NCBI GenBank assembly: GCA_000432155.1
Contig: FR888508.1
Location: 96,041 to 160,040, forward strand
Source of the DNA: Eubacterium sp. CAG:274
Lineage (GTDB): Bacteria; Bacillota; Clostridia; Lachnospirales; CAG-274
Reading direction: 5' to 3'
DNA: 64,000 nt
In this document: one piece after another, positions 34,406 through 43,584 of the stretch
Layout: every line of letters starts with the position of its first letter
Numbering within the stretch: position 1 is the first letter of the stretch
Translations under genes and position numbers: made by a program
The notes under the pieces: model-generated
Databases searched by the model: none
Told to the model about the DNA's origin: nothing
What the model saw: only the letters and a program-made list of their open reading frames with translations

Positions 34406-35308
34406 TTATTGACCTATAATTCTAACCTCAGGCTCTAACCTGACGCCAAATTTATCATAAACTATTTCTGTTACTTTTTCTATAAGCTCTAAAACTTCCT
34501 GTGCTGTAGCTCCACCATTATTTACAACAAAACCACAATGCTTAGGACTAACCTGTGCCTTGCCTACACTAAAGCCTCTAAGTCCACTATCATCAATAAG
34601 TTTTGCTGCAAAATACCCCTCTGGGCGTTTAAATGTACTGCCTGCACTAGGAAATTCTACTGGCTGTTTTGTATTTCTCTGAGAATTAAGTTCTTTCATC
34701 TTTGATGAAATTTCTTCTTTATTTCCCTTTTCCAATTTTAAAACAGCCTCTAAAACTATCATTTTTTCAGCCATAATACGGCTATTTCTGTATTCAAAGC
34801 CAGCCTGTTCGTTGTCAAGCTCAATAACTTTACCATCTTTAAGAACCTTACAAGAAACTAAAACATCTCTAATTTCCCCGCCGTAAGCACCGGCATTCAT
34901 ACAAACAGCACCACCTATAGTGCCTGGAATACCACTTGCAAACTCAAAACCAGTAAGACTATTTTCCATAGCCTTTTTTGCTACAGTAGAAAGTAAAGCT
35001 CCACTTTGAACAGTTATTTCATTTCCATTTACAGTAATATCACTATACTTTTTGTATATCTGAATTACTATACCCCTAATTCCATTATCTTTTACAAGCA
35101 AATTACTGCCATTTCCAATAATGTAATATGGTGTATTCGTTTTCTCAGCAATTTTAATTACATTTTCTATATCTTCTGTTGATTGAGGTGTAACAAAAAT
35201 ATCTGCATTTCCACCTATTCTAAATGTAGTATGCTTGCTCATAAGTTCATTTTCAATTACATTGTTTTCGCCTATAGCCTTTTTCAATACTTCAATAATA
35301 TTTTCCAT
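34406..35308 (-). CDS. murB: UDP-N-acetylenolpyruvoylglucosamine reductase
   Basis: A 300-residue FAD enzyme producing UDP-N-acetylmuramate for peptidoglycan. FAD-binding YYIIGNGSNLLV, then GIPGTIGGAVCMNAGAYGGEI (split at GGAVCMNAG), and the catalytic serine region EFPSAGSTFKRP are seen, ending in EPEVRIIG. This is the shorter MurB type of Firmicutes. It lies between glcK (2-base gap) and rapZ. Confidence 0.95.
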   Translation of the reverse strand: MENIIEVLKKAIGENNVIENELMSKHTTFRIGGNADIFVTPQSTEDIENVIKIAEKTNTPYYIIGNGSNLLVKDNGIRGIVIQIYKKYSDITVNGNEITVQSGALLSTVAKKAMENSLTGFEFASGIPGTIGGAVCMNAGAYGGEIRDVLVSCKVLKDGKVIELDNEQAGFEYRNSRIMAEKMIVLEAVLKLEKGNKEEISSKMKELNSQRNTKQPVEFPSAGSTFKRPEGYFAAKLIDDSGLRGFSVGKAQVSPKHCGFVVNNGGATAQEVLELIEKVTEIVYDKFGVRLEPEVRIIGQ

Positions 35309-35310
35309 AT

Positions 35311-36261
35311 TTACTCCTGATAATTTCCTAACATTGCTGCACCAACAATACCTGCATCATTTCCCAATTTTGCAACCTTGATTTCTGTCTTACAGTTGCC
35401 ACCATAAGCCTTATCACGAACTATCTGCTGAATTGGTCTTGTAAGTTTAACACCCTGTGCACATACGCCACCACCAATAATTACAGACTGTGGTTCAAAT
35501 ATATTTACAAGGTTTACTATACCAATAGCTACATATTTTATGTACTTATCAATAATATCTAAGGCAACTTCATCTCCCTTATCTCCTGCATCAAATACCA
35601 TTTTTGCATTAATAAGTTTGATGTTACCGTCTACAAGATTATATATTTCACAGTTTGGATATTTAGCAGCAGCCATTCTGCCCTCTCTTGCAAGAGCAGT
35701 AGCAGAAGCATAGGCTTCCCAACAGCCAAGTCTACCACAAGTACATTGTTCGCCCTCGTACATAACAACCATATGGCCAGCCTCTGTACCACCGCCAAAA
35801 GCACCTCTTAAAAGTTTGCCATTTACAATAATACCTGAGCCTACACCTGTGCCAAGTGTTATATAAATTACATTTTTTAAGCCATCTCCAGCACCGGCAG
35901 TAATTTCGCCAATAGCTGCACAGTTAGCATCATTTTCCAAATAGACTGGTAAGCCAAGAGCTTTACCGACATACTCAGCAATATTTGTATGATTAAAATT
36001 AAGATTATTGGCATATTCCAAAACACCAGTTTCTCTGTTTACAACACCTGGAACACCAATACCTACATATTCAACATCACTTAATTCTAAATTATTTTCT
36101 GCAACAACCTTTTTACAAAGAGCAATTAAGTCATCTAAAATAAGGTCTGCACTTCTTACACTAATTGTAGGAGTTGACTCCTTTGAAATAATTTTACCAT
36201 TTTCATCAACTAAACCTACGAAAATATTTGTTCCACCTAAATCTACGCCTAAATAATACAT
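35311..36261 (-). CDS. glcK: ROK-family glucokinase
   Basis: A 316-residue sugar kinase. The N-terminal phosphate-binding strand is LGVDLGGTNIFVGLVD and the catalytic region contains LENDANCAAIGE. The ROK zinc motif is CTCGRLGCWEAYAS. These fit Firmicute glucokinase, which converts glucose to glucose-6-phosphate. It sits between hprK (21-base gap) and murB, in a carbon-signalling cluster. Substrate specificity is inferred from family similarity. Confidence 0.9.
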   Translation of the reverse strand: MYYLGVDLGGTNIFVGLVDENGKIISKESTPTISVRSADLILDDLIALCKKVVAENNLELSDVEYVGIGVPGVVNRETGVLEYANNLNFNHTNIAEYVGKALGLPVYLENDANCAAIGEITAGAGDGLKNVIYITLGTGVGSGIIVNGKLLRGAFGGGTEAGHMVVMYEGEQCTCGRLGCWEAYASATALAREGRMAAAKYPNCEIYNLVDGNIKLINAKMVFDAGDKGDEVALDIIDKYIKYVAIGIVNLVNIFEPQSVIIGGGVCAQGVKLTRPIQQIVRDKAYGGNCKTEIKVAKLGNDAGIVGAAMLGNYQE

Positions 36262-36282
36262 TCTTATTCTCTCCTTAATAAA

Positions 36283-37212
36283 TTAATGATTACCATTCAT
36301 AGCGTTATTCATAATAGCGTCGTTTAATGCCTGAGCTGCATTGTAACCCATCTTCTTTTGTCTACAGTTTACAGCAGCAGACTCACAAATGATTGCCAAG
36401 TTTCTACCAGGACGAACCGGTATATTATGACATACGACCTTGTTTCCAAGTATATCCATATAATTTTCCTTTATACCAAGACGGTCATAAGCCTTACCCT
36501 TTTCCCAGTATTCAAGTTTAATAATAATATCAATATCCTGTGTATCCTTTACAGACTGAACACCAAACATCTGTTTAACATTGATAATACCGATACCTCT
36601 AACTTCAATGAAATATCTTATAAGTTCTGGACAACTACCTACTAAAGTAGTATGTGAAACCTTTTTAATTTCAACGGCATCATCAGCTACAAGTCTGTGG
36701 CCTCTCTTAACAAGTTCAAGAGCAGCCTCACTTTTACCTATACCACTTTCGCCTGTAATAAGTACGCCTTCGCCGTAAATATCAACAAGTACACCATGAA
36801 CAGTAGTTCTTGGTGCAAGCTGAACTTTCATCCACTTTAAAAGCTCGCCCATAAATTCTGAAGTAGTTTCCTTTGTTTTAAGAATAGGAACACCTCTCTG
36901 CTTTGCATAGTAGAGCATTTCCGGATGAGGGTCTAAATCTCTACACATAATTACACAAGGCATTTTATAATGGAAAAGTTTTTCAAGAGTTTCCTGTCTG
37001 AATTCTGGAGTAAGCTTACAGAGATAAGTGTATTCAACAATACCCATTAACTGAACTCTTTCACTATCAAAATAGTCAAAGAATCCAGCAAGCTGTAAGG
37101 CTGGTCTGTTTACCTCCGGACTTTCTATTTCAATGGCTTTTAAATCTATTTCGTCTGTTAAATTGACAAGTTCAAACTCGTCTTTAATTTCCTGAATAGT
37201 TACTGAATACAT
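36283..37212 (-). CDS. hprK: HPr kinase/phosphorylase
   Basis: A 309-residue bifunctional enzyme that phosphorylates HPr and Crh on the regulatory serine under high fructose-1,6-bisphosphate, and reverses it. The P-loop is GESGIGKS, followed by the HprK signature around EVRGIGIINVKQMFG. The track frame begins at 37320, but AGGAG before the ATG at 37212 and the start MYSVTIQEIKDEF fix the N-terminus. Its substrate-like Crh gene lies 4 kb downstream, in the same direction. Confidence 0.95.
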   Translation of the reverse strand: MYSVTIQEIKDEFELVNLTDEIDLKAIEIESPEVNRPALQLAGFFDYFDSERVQLMGIVEYTYLCKLTPEFRQETLEKLFHYKMPCVIMCRDLDPHPEMLYYAKQRGVPILKTKETTSEFMGELLKWMKVQLAPRTTVHGVLVDIYGEGVLITGESGIGKSEAALELVKRGHRLVADDAVEIKKVSHTTLVGSCPELIRYFIEVRGIGIINVKQMFGVQSVKDTQDIDIIIKLEYWEKGKAYDRLGIKENYMDILGNKVVCHNIPVRPGRNLAIICESAAVNCRQKKMGYNAAQALNDAIMNNAMNGNH

Positions 37213-37358
37213 AATAATCTCCTTTCTTGTGTATACAATTTTCACAAAACATACACACTCATTTATCTTATAATAAACCAAATCAACAATATTTTCAATG
37301 GAAATTTCATCATTTAACAAAATTTTTCATAATTATAATATTTATTTTGAAAAATTTA

Positions 37359-37386
37359 AAATAGAGGTAGAAAACTACCTCTATTT
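37359..37386 (-). terminator. Terminator of uvrC
   Basis: AAATAGAGGTAG (37359-37370) pairs with CTACCTCTATTT (37375-37386) around an AAAA loop. T-rich sequence follows on the minus strand. Confidence 0.75.
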
Positions 37387-37394
37387 TACATAAA

Positions 37395-39245
37395 TTATTT
37401 TCTAAAAAAGTTGTAAACAGCCTCAGCACTTTTTATATTCATACCGTCTACTTGTTGGAGTTCTTCAACCTCAGCTCGTCTTATAGCATTAATATCTCCA
37501 AAATGTTTCATCAAAGCCTTTCTTCTTACACTACCTATACCAGAAATATCGTCTAATATACTGTGTACTTGCTTTTTCTCTCTCAATTTTCTGTGATATT
37601 CTATAGCAAATCGGTGTACTTCGTCTTGCATTCTTGTAAGAAGTTTAAATCCCTCCGATGTATATGGTAATTCTATTTCTTCTCCATTATACATTAATGC
37701 CCTTGTTCTGTGTCTATCGTCTTTTACCATACCACAAACTGGTACATACAAATTAAGATTGGTTAAAGCCTTTTGAACTGCTGAAATTTGACCCTTGCCA
37801 CCGTCTAAGAAAATCATATCTGGCTTTTTGTCAAAACCAGCCTTTTTAACATTTTCATCTCCAGAAGTTTCATTAATATATCTTGTAAATCTTCTAGTTA
37901 TGACTTCTTCCATACTACCATAGTCGTCAGGTCCTATAATAGTTTTTATTTTAAATTTTCTATAGTCGCTTCTCTTTGGAAGACCATTTTCAAAAACTAC
38001 CATAGACGCAACAGATTCAAAACCTTGAGTATTTGAAATATCGTAACTTTCAATTCTATTAAGTTCAAAATCAATATTAAGTGCCTTTTGTATTTCTTCC
38101 AAAGCACCCTTTGTTCTCTTGTGTTCTCTCCTTATTTCAGCACCAAATTTATCAAGTACAATTTTTGCATTATTCTGAGCCATAAGCACAAGACTCTTTC
38201 TTTCGCCCTTTTGTGGCACAAGAACATTAACTCTTTGTCCTTTTTGTTCACTAAGCCATTGACTAATTAAATCAAAATCATCAATTTCACATTGAAGTAT
38301 AACTTCCTTAGGTATAAAAGGAGTGCCACTATAGAACTGCTGAACGAACTGTGTCATAAGCTCCTTATCCTCTACGCCCTCACATTCTTCAAGCATAAAA
38401 TGTTCTCTGCCTGTAATCTTACCTCCACGAATAAAGAAAATCTGCATTATACATTCTCTTATTCCTCTAGCAAAACCAATTACATCTCTGTCATCAATAT
38501 GGAGATTTTCAATAATTTGCTTTTGGTTAAGTATTTTTATACTTTCAATAGTATCCCTTACTTCCGCTGCCTTTTCAAATTCCATTTCAGCTGAATATTT
38601 TAGCATTTTTGATGTAAGACTTTTTACTACATTTTCTGTTTTGCCACCTAAAAAATCCAGTATTTCTCCTATCATTTTGTTATATTCTTCTTCTGATACT
38701 TTTCCAGTACAAACAGCCTTACATTGTCCTATATGATAATTAAGACAAGGTCTACCCTTTCCTATATCTCTAGGAAAAATTTTGCTACATCTTCTGACCT
38801 GCCATATTTTATCTATAAGAGCTATGTTCTCCTTTACAGCTGAACTGTTTGTAAAAGGTCCAAAATATTTATTTTTATCTTTTAATAATTTTCTTGTAAC
38901 AAAAACACGAGGAAACATTTCATTGGTAGTTACTTTTATATATGGATAAGTTTTATCGTCTTTTAAAAGAATGTTGTACTTTGGATTATGTTTCTTTATT
39001 AAATTGTTTTCCAAAATAAGAGCTTCTACCTCTGAACCAGTAACAATGTATTCAAAATGGTCAATATTGCTTACCATTTGCTTCACTTTTAAAGAATGGT
39101 TTGCTGAATTTTGAAAATACTGTCTTACTCTATTTTTTAATATTTTCGCCTTTCCAACATATATAATATCATCGGTTTTATCCCTCATAATATAGACGCC
39201 AGGGGACTCTGGTAACTTTTTTAATTCTGCTGGAATATCAAACAT
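37395..39245 (-). CDS. uvrC: Excinuclease ABC subunit C
   Basis: A 616-residue nucleotide-excision repair nuclease. The N-terminal GIY-YIG domain reads GVYIMRDKTDDIIYVGKAK. A UVR motif (about 200-235), an RNase H-like nuclease half with SYDISNTQGFESVASMVVF (split at YDISNTQG) and C-terminal helix-hairpin-helix segments complete the protein. Full length for the family. It ends at its own terminator before hprK and is divergent from spoVB. Confidence 0.96.
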   Translation of the reverse strand: MFDIPAELKKLPESPGVYIMRDKTDDIIYVGKAKILKNRVRQYFQNSANHSLKVKQMVSNIDHFEYIVTGSEVEALILENNLIKKHNPKYNILLKDDKTYPYIKVTTNEMFPRVFVTRKLLKDKNKYFGPFTNSSAVKENIALIDKIWQVRRCSKIFPRDIGKGRPCLNYHIGQCKAVCTGKVSEEEYNKMIGEILDFLGGKTENVVKSLTSKMLKYSAEMEFEKAAEVRDTIESIKILNQKQIIENLHIDDRDVIGFARGIRECIMQIFFIRGGKITGREHFMLEECEGVEDKELMTQFVQQFYSGTPFIPKEVILQCEIDDFDLISQWLSEQKGQRVNVLVPQKGERKSLVLMAQNNAKIVLDKFGAEIRREHKRTKGALEEIQKALNIDFELNRIESYDISNTQGFESVASMVVFENGLPKRSDYRKFKIKTIIGPDDYGSMEEVITRRFTRYINETSGDENVKKAGFDKKPDMIFLDGGKGQISAVQKALTNLNLYVPVCGMVKDDRHRTRALMYNGEEIELPYTSEGFKLLTRMQDEVHRFAIEYHRKLREKKQVHSILDDISGIGSVRRKALMKHFGDINAIRRAEVEELQQVDGMNIKSAEAVYNFFRK

Positions 39246-39322
39246 TTCCTCACCTCTTTCAAAATTATCATAATTAATTTATTTTATCATACTTTTATTA
39301 TAAGAGCAAACAGGAGGAAGCT

Positions 39323-40837
39323 ATGCACAAAAAAGCAATTATAAAAAGTGCTATCATTCTTACATCAGCTAACATAATAACAAGGGTGCTAGGCTTTTTT
39401 TACAGAATATATATGTCCAAAACCATAGGCGCTGAGGGTATGGGACTATATCAAATTATAACACCTTTATATTTGTTAATATGGGCTATTTCTTCCTCCG
39501 GTCTTTCAACTACAATGTCAAAACTGACAGCACAGGAAAAAGCAAAAGGACAACAGGGAAATGCCGAAAAAATATTGACTATTTCCTTGATTATTTCCGT
39601 TGCTATTGCTTTATGTTTAAGTATTAGTGTACATAATTTTGCCGAAGAAATAAGCCAATACATAATAAAAGATAAGCGAACAACACTTTCTTTAAAATGG
39701 CTTAGTCCCTGTTTTCCATTTATGGCTGCCGGTTCTGTAATAAGGGGCTATTTTTTAGGTATGCAGGAGGCAAAAGTTCCTGCCATAAGTCAGGTTATAG
39801 AACAAATAGTGCGAATGTTGGCAGTTTATGTTTTGGCAGATACCTTTGTACCTATGGGGTTAGAATATGCCTGTGGTGCTGCTATACTAGGTATGGCTTT
39901 GGGAGAAATAATATCATTTTTATTTACCGCCCTTAATCTATTTTGTGTAAACCACAAATTAAAGCCAAAAATTCCCACCATAACCACATTTACAGCACTT
40001 TCCCTTATAACTTCAATGGCAATACCTCTTACATTAAACAGAGTTGCCAGCTCAATTTACGCAACAGTTGAAAATATTATATTGCCACAAAGACTTCAGC
40101 TTTTTGGTATGAGCCAAAGTCAGTCATTAAGCGAATTAGGTAGGTTAAGTGGTATGGCTATGCCTCTTGTTATGTTTCCCTCATCACTTTTAACAGCCTT
40201 AGCAACAGCTATACTACCAGTAATTGCTGAATGTTATACCCTAAAAAATTATAACCGTATTACTTCAACATTAAAACATTCCCTTTTACTGACAGCTATT
40301 GTAGCTTGTGGAACAGGTGGTCTATTTATAACCTATGGTTACGAAATAGGTCAGCTTATTTATTCTGAAAAGGAAATAGGTAGTATGCTGAAACTAATCG
40401 GTTTTATATGCCCTTTTACATATTTGCAGGTAACACTTTCAGGAGTATTAAACGGACTTGGAGAGCAACTTTTTATATTTGAGGTCAATACTATTTCATC
40501 TCTTATTAATTTGATAAGTATATATTTTTTAGTACCTATTTATGGTTTAAATGGCTTTATATTCATATGGTTCATAACATCAATAGTTGTTACTACAATT
40601 ACACTTCTTAGAATAAAAGAGAGGACAAAAACTCACTTTAGTGTAACATTATTATTTGTTAAACCTATACTTTCAATTACTTGTGCCTGTACAGTTATGT
40701 TGTTTATTTCAAACCACATTTTTAAAATTACAAACAACATTACTATATTAATTTCATTAACTATTGCAAGTGTCATTTATATTTTACTTCTTTTCATACT
40801 GAAATGCTTACGAAAAGAGGATTTAACCAGATTTTAA
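39323..40837 (+). CDS. SpoVB-like lipid flippase (MOP superfamily)
   Basis: A 504-residue polytopic membrane protein with about 14 helices. The N-terminus (ITRVLGFFYRIYMSKTIGAEGMGLYQ, within which GFFYRIYMSKTIG and EGMGLYQ are diagnostic) and the SGLSTTMSKL segment match stage V sporulation protein B and related lipid II or polysaccharide flippases. SpoVB supports spore cortex synthesis, suggesting a spore-forming lineage. Paralogues also serve vegetative cells, so the sporulation role is inference. The ATG at 39323 has GGAGG. Confidence 0.82.
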   Translation: MHKKAIIKSAIILTSANIITRVLGFFYRIYMSKTIGAEGMGLYQIITPLYLLIWAISSSGLSTTMSKLTAQEKAKGQQGNAEKILTISLIISVAIALCLSISVHNFAEEISQYIIKDKRTTLSLKWLSPCFPFMAAGSVIRGYFLGMQEAKVPAISQVIEQIVRMLAVYVLADTFVPMGLEYACGAAILGMALGEIISFLFTALNLFCVNHKLKPKIPTITTFTALSLITSMAIPLTLNRVASSIYATVENIILPQRLQLFGMSQSQSLSELGRLSGMAMPLVMFPSSLLTALATAILPVIAECYTLKNYNRITSTLKHSLLLTAIVACGTGGLFITYGYEIGQLIYSEKEIGSMLKLIGFICPFTYLQVTLSGVLNGLGEQLFIFEVNTISSLINLISIYFLVPIYGLNGFIFIWFITSIVVTTITLLRIKERTKTHFSVTLLFVKPILSITCACTVMLFISNHIFKITNNITILISLTIASVIYILLLFILKCLRKEDLTRF

Positions 40838-40842
40838 GCAAA

Positions 40843-40871
40843 CTAAAAGGACTATATTCTAGTCCTTTTAG
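40843..40871. terminator. Bidirectional terminator between convergent genes
   Basis: CTAAAAGGACTA (40843-40854) pairs with TAGTCCTTTTAG (40860-40871). It separates the flippase gene and the convergent lipoprotein gene. Confidence 0.75.
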
Positions 40872-40877
40872 TCAATA

Positions 40878-41759
40878 CTATTTAATTTTATTTGCTAATT
40901 TCTCAACTTTGCCTGCTAATTTCTTAGCTTCACTATTTACAGAATCTTCTTTTTCGCCCTTATTTGCTTTTTCCTGTAACTTTGAAACATCCATACCAAG
41001 ATTTAAAATTTCAGTATACTGTTTTTCTGTAATATTGCCTTTTTCATAAAGCTGTGATGCAGTATTTTGCAAAGTAGTGTAAGCATTTACAAGACTTGTC
41101 AAATCTTCTGACTTAACTGTTGGCTGAGCAGTTTTTTTATCATTTTGAGCAAGACCGTCTATAACTTCATTACTAACACTAGCCTCAGAAGCAAGAGCAA
41201 CAAGACTTTCTCTTATTTTCAATAATTCAGCCTTATTTGTAGTTGTTTCTTCTGGATTGCTAACAATAGCGTCTAACTTACTACTAGCATTTTGAAATTC
41301 TGTCAATTTTGACTTATCCATTTTGCCATTATCTACAGCTGTTTTGATAGCACTTTCAAGCTCGCTAGTAACTTTCTTCATAGCCTTTGCATAATTTTCT
41401 ACATTACCTATACCACCTAAAGCATCTTGAACCTGACCCTCAAGTTCATCAGCCTTTGAAGTAAGGTCAATAAGTTTACTGGAAATGTTTGCATCTTGCT
41501 CCCCGTCAGTAGTAGCCGCAAACATATCTCTTGCTTCACTTAATTCCTGTTGGAGGTCATCTACTTCATCTTTCATTTCATCTGTAGCTATACCCTCTTG
41601 ATATAAATCTCCTACAGTTACTTCAAGATTTGCAAGTTTATTATCAAGTGTTGAAATATTTTCTTGAATAGCAGCATTAACTTTATGACTTGTATTGCAA
41701 CCAGTTAAGGAGCAAAGTACCATAGCCAATGCCATTCCCAATGCTAAAAATCTTTTCAT
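40878..41759 (-). CDS. Putative lipoprotein, helical/coiled-coil
   Basis: A 293-residue exported protein. The signal peptide MKRFLALGMALAMVL ends in lipobox LTGC (Cys21). The mature part is rich in Ala, Glu, Lys and Ser with heptad-like patterning, and likely folds as long helices. I do not recognise a family. It follows pyrD by 24 bases without an intervening terminator, so it may be the last gene of a pyrK-pyrD transcript, although no functional link is apparent. Confidence 0.7.
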   Translation of the reverse strand: MKRFLALGMALAMVLCSLTGCNTSHKVNAAIQENISTLDNKLANLEVTVGDLYQEGIATDEMKDEVDDLQQELSEARDMFAATTDGEQDANISSKLIDLTSKADELEGQVQDALGGIGNVENYAKAMKKVTSELESAIKTAVDNGKMDKSKLTEFQNASSKLDAIVSNPEETTTNKAELLKIRESLVALASEASVSNEVIDGLAQNDKKTAQPTVKSEDLTSLVNAYTTLQNTASQLYEKGNITEKQYTEILNLGMDVSKLQEKANKGEKEDSVNSEAKKLAGKVEKLANKIK

Positions 41760-41783
41760 TTTATCACCTAATTCACAATTTTA

Positions 41784-42689
41784 TTAGTCAATAATACCTC
41801 TAATTTCATCAAGAGTCTTAATATTATTCTTATCCATAAATTCTTCAATGCCCTTTATAGTATCAATAGTAGCTGTAGGATTTATGAAATTAGCTGTACC
41901 AATAGATACACCTGTTGCACCAGCCATAATAAATTCAATAGCATCTTCTGCATTTGAGATACCACCCATACCAATAATAGGTACATCAACAGCCTTAGCT
42001 ACCTGATAAACCATTCTTACAGCAACTGGCTTAACAGCTGGACCACTCATACCGCCAACTTTTCTATCAAGTACAGGCTTTCTTCTGTTAATATCAATCT
42101 TCATACCTGTAAGAGTATTTATAAGACTGAGAGCATCAGCACCACCGGCAACAGCAGCTCTTGCAATTTCTGTAATATCTGTTACATTTGGTGTAAGTTT
42201 AACAATTAAAGGTCTGTCAGCAACCTGCTTTACACTTGATACTACCTTTTCTACAAGTTTAGGATCAGTACCAAAAGCAAGACCACCCTCACTTACATTA
42301 GGACAAGAAATGTTAAGTTCGAGCATATCAACATCTTGACCTCTTAAAGCTGTAACAACATTTACATATTCTTCAAGAGAGTGACCACAAACATTTACAA
42401 TAATATTTGTATCAAGAGAATTGAGGAAAGGAATTTCATTTTTTATGAAATAGTCCACCCCAGGATTTTGTAAACCTACGCTATTAAGCATACCACCATA
42501 AACTTCAGCAATTCTAGGAGCTGGATTACCTTTCCATGGCTTGTCGGCAACACCCTTTACAACTATACCACCAAGTTTATTTAAGTCTACAAAATCTGAA
42601 TATTCACGACCACAACCAAAAGTACCAGATGCAGTCATAACAGGATTTTTAAATTTAATACCACAAATCTTTACACTTGTATCAGCCAT
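41784..42689 (-). CDS. pyrD: Dihydroorotate dehydrogenase B, catalytic subunit
   Basis: A 301-residue FMN enzyme oxidising dihydroorotate to orotate in pyrimidine synthesis. Family segments are NPVMTASGTFGCGREY, the NISCPNVSEGG active-site loop (Cys base) and the FMN phosphate site GGISNAEDA/MAGATGVSIGTA. The ATG at 42689 overlaps the pyrK stop (TAATG), so translation is coupled, and AGGAGG lies ten bases upstream. PyrK is the NAD-linked electron-transfer partner. The in-frame TTG at 42695 is too close to the ribosome site. Confidence 0.95.
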   Translation of the reverse strand: MADTSVKICGIKFKNPVMTASGTFGCGREYSDFVDLNKLGGIVVKGVADKPWKGNPAPRIAEVYGGMLNSVGLQNPGVDYFIKNEIPFLNSLDTNIIVNVCGHSLEEYVNVVTALRGQDVDMLELNISCPNVSEGGLAFGTDPKLVEKVVSSVKQVADRPLIVKLTPNVTDITEIARAAVAGGADALSLINTLTGMKIDINRRKPVLDRKVGGMSGPAVKPVAVRMVYQVAKAVDVPIIGMGGISNAEDAIEFIMAGATGVSIGTANFINPTATIDTIKGIEEFMDKNNIKTLDEIRGIID

Positions 42690-43447
42690 TACCAAACAAC
42701 CTCCTTACAGTCAAATACTGGGCCGTCTTTGCAGACTTTCTTGTATGTTGTTCCGTCGCCCTCTTTTATTTCAACTACACAACCTACACAAGCACCAATA
42801 CCACAAGCCATTCTTTCTTCCATAGAAACCTGACAAGGAATATTATTCTTCATAGCATATTCTGAAAGGAATTTAAGCATAATCTTTGGACCACAAGAAT
42901 AAATCATATCTGCTGTAAGATTTTCTTTTTCCATTAACTGAACAACATTACCCTTAAAGCCTTCTGAACCGTCGTCAGTTGTAACATATACTCTATCACA
43001 GACTCTAGCAAATTCATTTACTAAGAAAGGATTACTTCTGAAACCTAATACAGCAATTTTGCTCTTGCAATCTAATCTCTTTGCTGTTTCAAGTAATGGA
43101 GGAACACCAATACCGCCACCTACAAGAAGTGCTGTACCGTCATTAAGTGTATAGCCATTTCCACAAGGGCCAAGAACTCTAACCTTATCGCCTTTTTTAA
43201 GCTTTGAGAAAATATCTGTACCCTTACCTACAACCTGAAATACAACTCTGATATTGCCAACTACAACATCAATGCCACAAATACTAATAGGTCTTGAAAG
43301 GAGATTAACTCCATTATCCGGATAAATTTCTATAAACTGTCCAGGCTTTGCATCTTTAGCAATCTTTGGACATTCTAAAACGAGATTGCAGATACCCTTC
43401 TGCAAAAACTCTGTTGATACTACTCTTGCATTTTCTACATACTTCAA
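42689..43447 (-). CDS. pyrK: Dihydroorotate dehydrogenase B, electron-transfer subunit
   Basis: A 252-residue FAD and [2Fe-2S] protein passing electrons from PyrD to NAD+. FAD-binding RPISICGID, the NAD site LLVGGGIGVPPLLETAK, and the cluster ligands ERMACGIGACVGC with a later VCKDGP are all visible. The best start is TTG at 43447, seven bases after GGGAGG; the alternative TTG at 43462 overlaps that site. It overlaps pyrD by one base. Confidence 0.93.
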   Translation of the reverse strand: MKYVENARVVSTEFLQKGICNLVLECPKIAKDAKPGQFIEIYPDNGVNLLSRPISICGIDVVVGNIRVVFQVVGKGTDIFSKLKKGDKVRVLGPCGNGYTLNDGTALLVGGGIGVPPLLETAKRLDCKSKIAVLGFRSNPFLVNEFARVCDRVYVTTDDGSEGFKGNVVQLMEKENLTADMIYSCGPKIMLKFLSEYAMKNNIPCQVSMEERMACGIGACVGCVVEIKEGDGTTYKKVCKDGPVFDCKEVVW

Positions 43448-43522
43448 GAAAACACCTCCCAATATATTATAACTATATATTAAAGCATTTTGACGGATTT
43501 TACAAGTCCAAAAGGTTATTTA

Positions 43523-43551
43523 TTTACTTTACTTTGCAAATGTGGTATAGT
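43523..43551 (+). promoter_or_regulatory. Promoter of the His-rich-tail gene
   Basis: TTTACT (43523-43528) and TATAGT (43546-43551), spacer 17 bases, with a TG one base upstream of the -10. AGGAGG and the ATG follow. Confidence 0.55.
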
Positions 43552-43584
43552 ATTGTTATTGGTTTCAGAAATAGGAGGATAAAA

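Noticed and set aside
37213..37320. 36-codon N-terminal extension of HprK
   Set aside because: HprK homologues begin near MYSVTIQEI, and a good ribosome site precedes that ATG.
43366..43584. N-terminal 73-codon extension of the His-rich-tail protein
   Set aside because: It runs antisense through the start of pyrK and across the gene's own promoter; AGGAGG marks the ATG at 43585.
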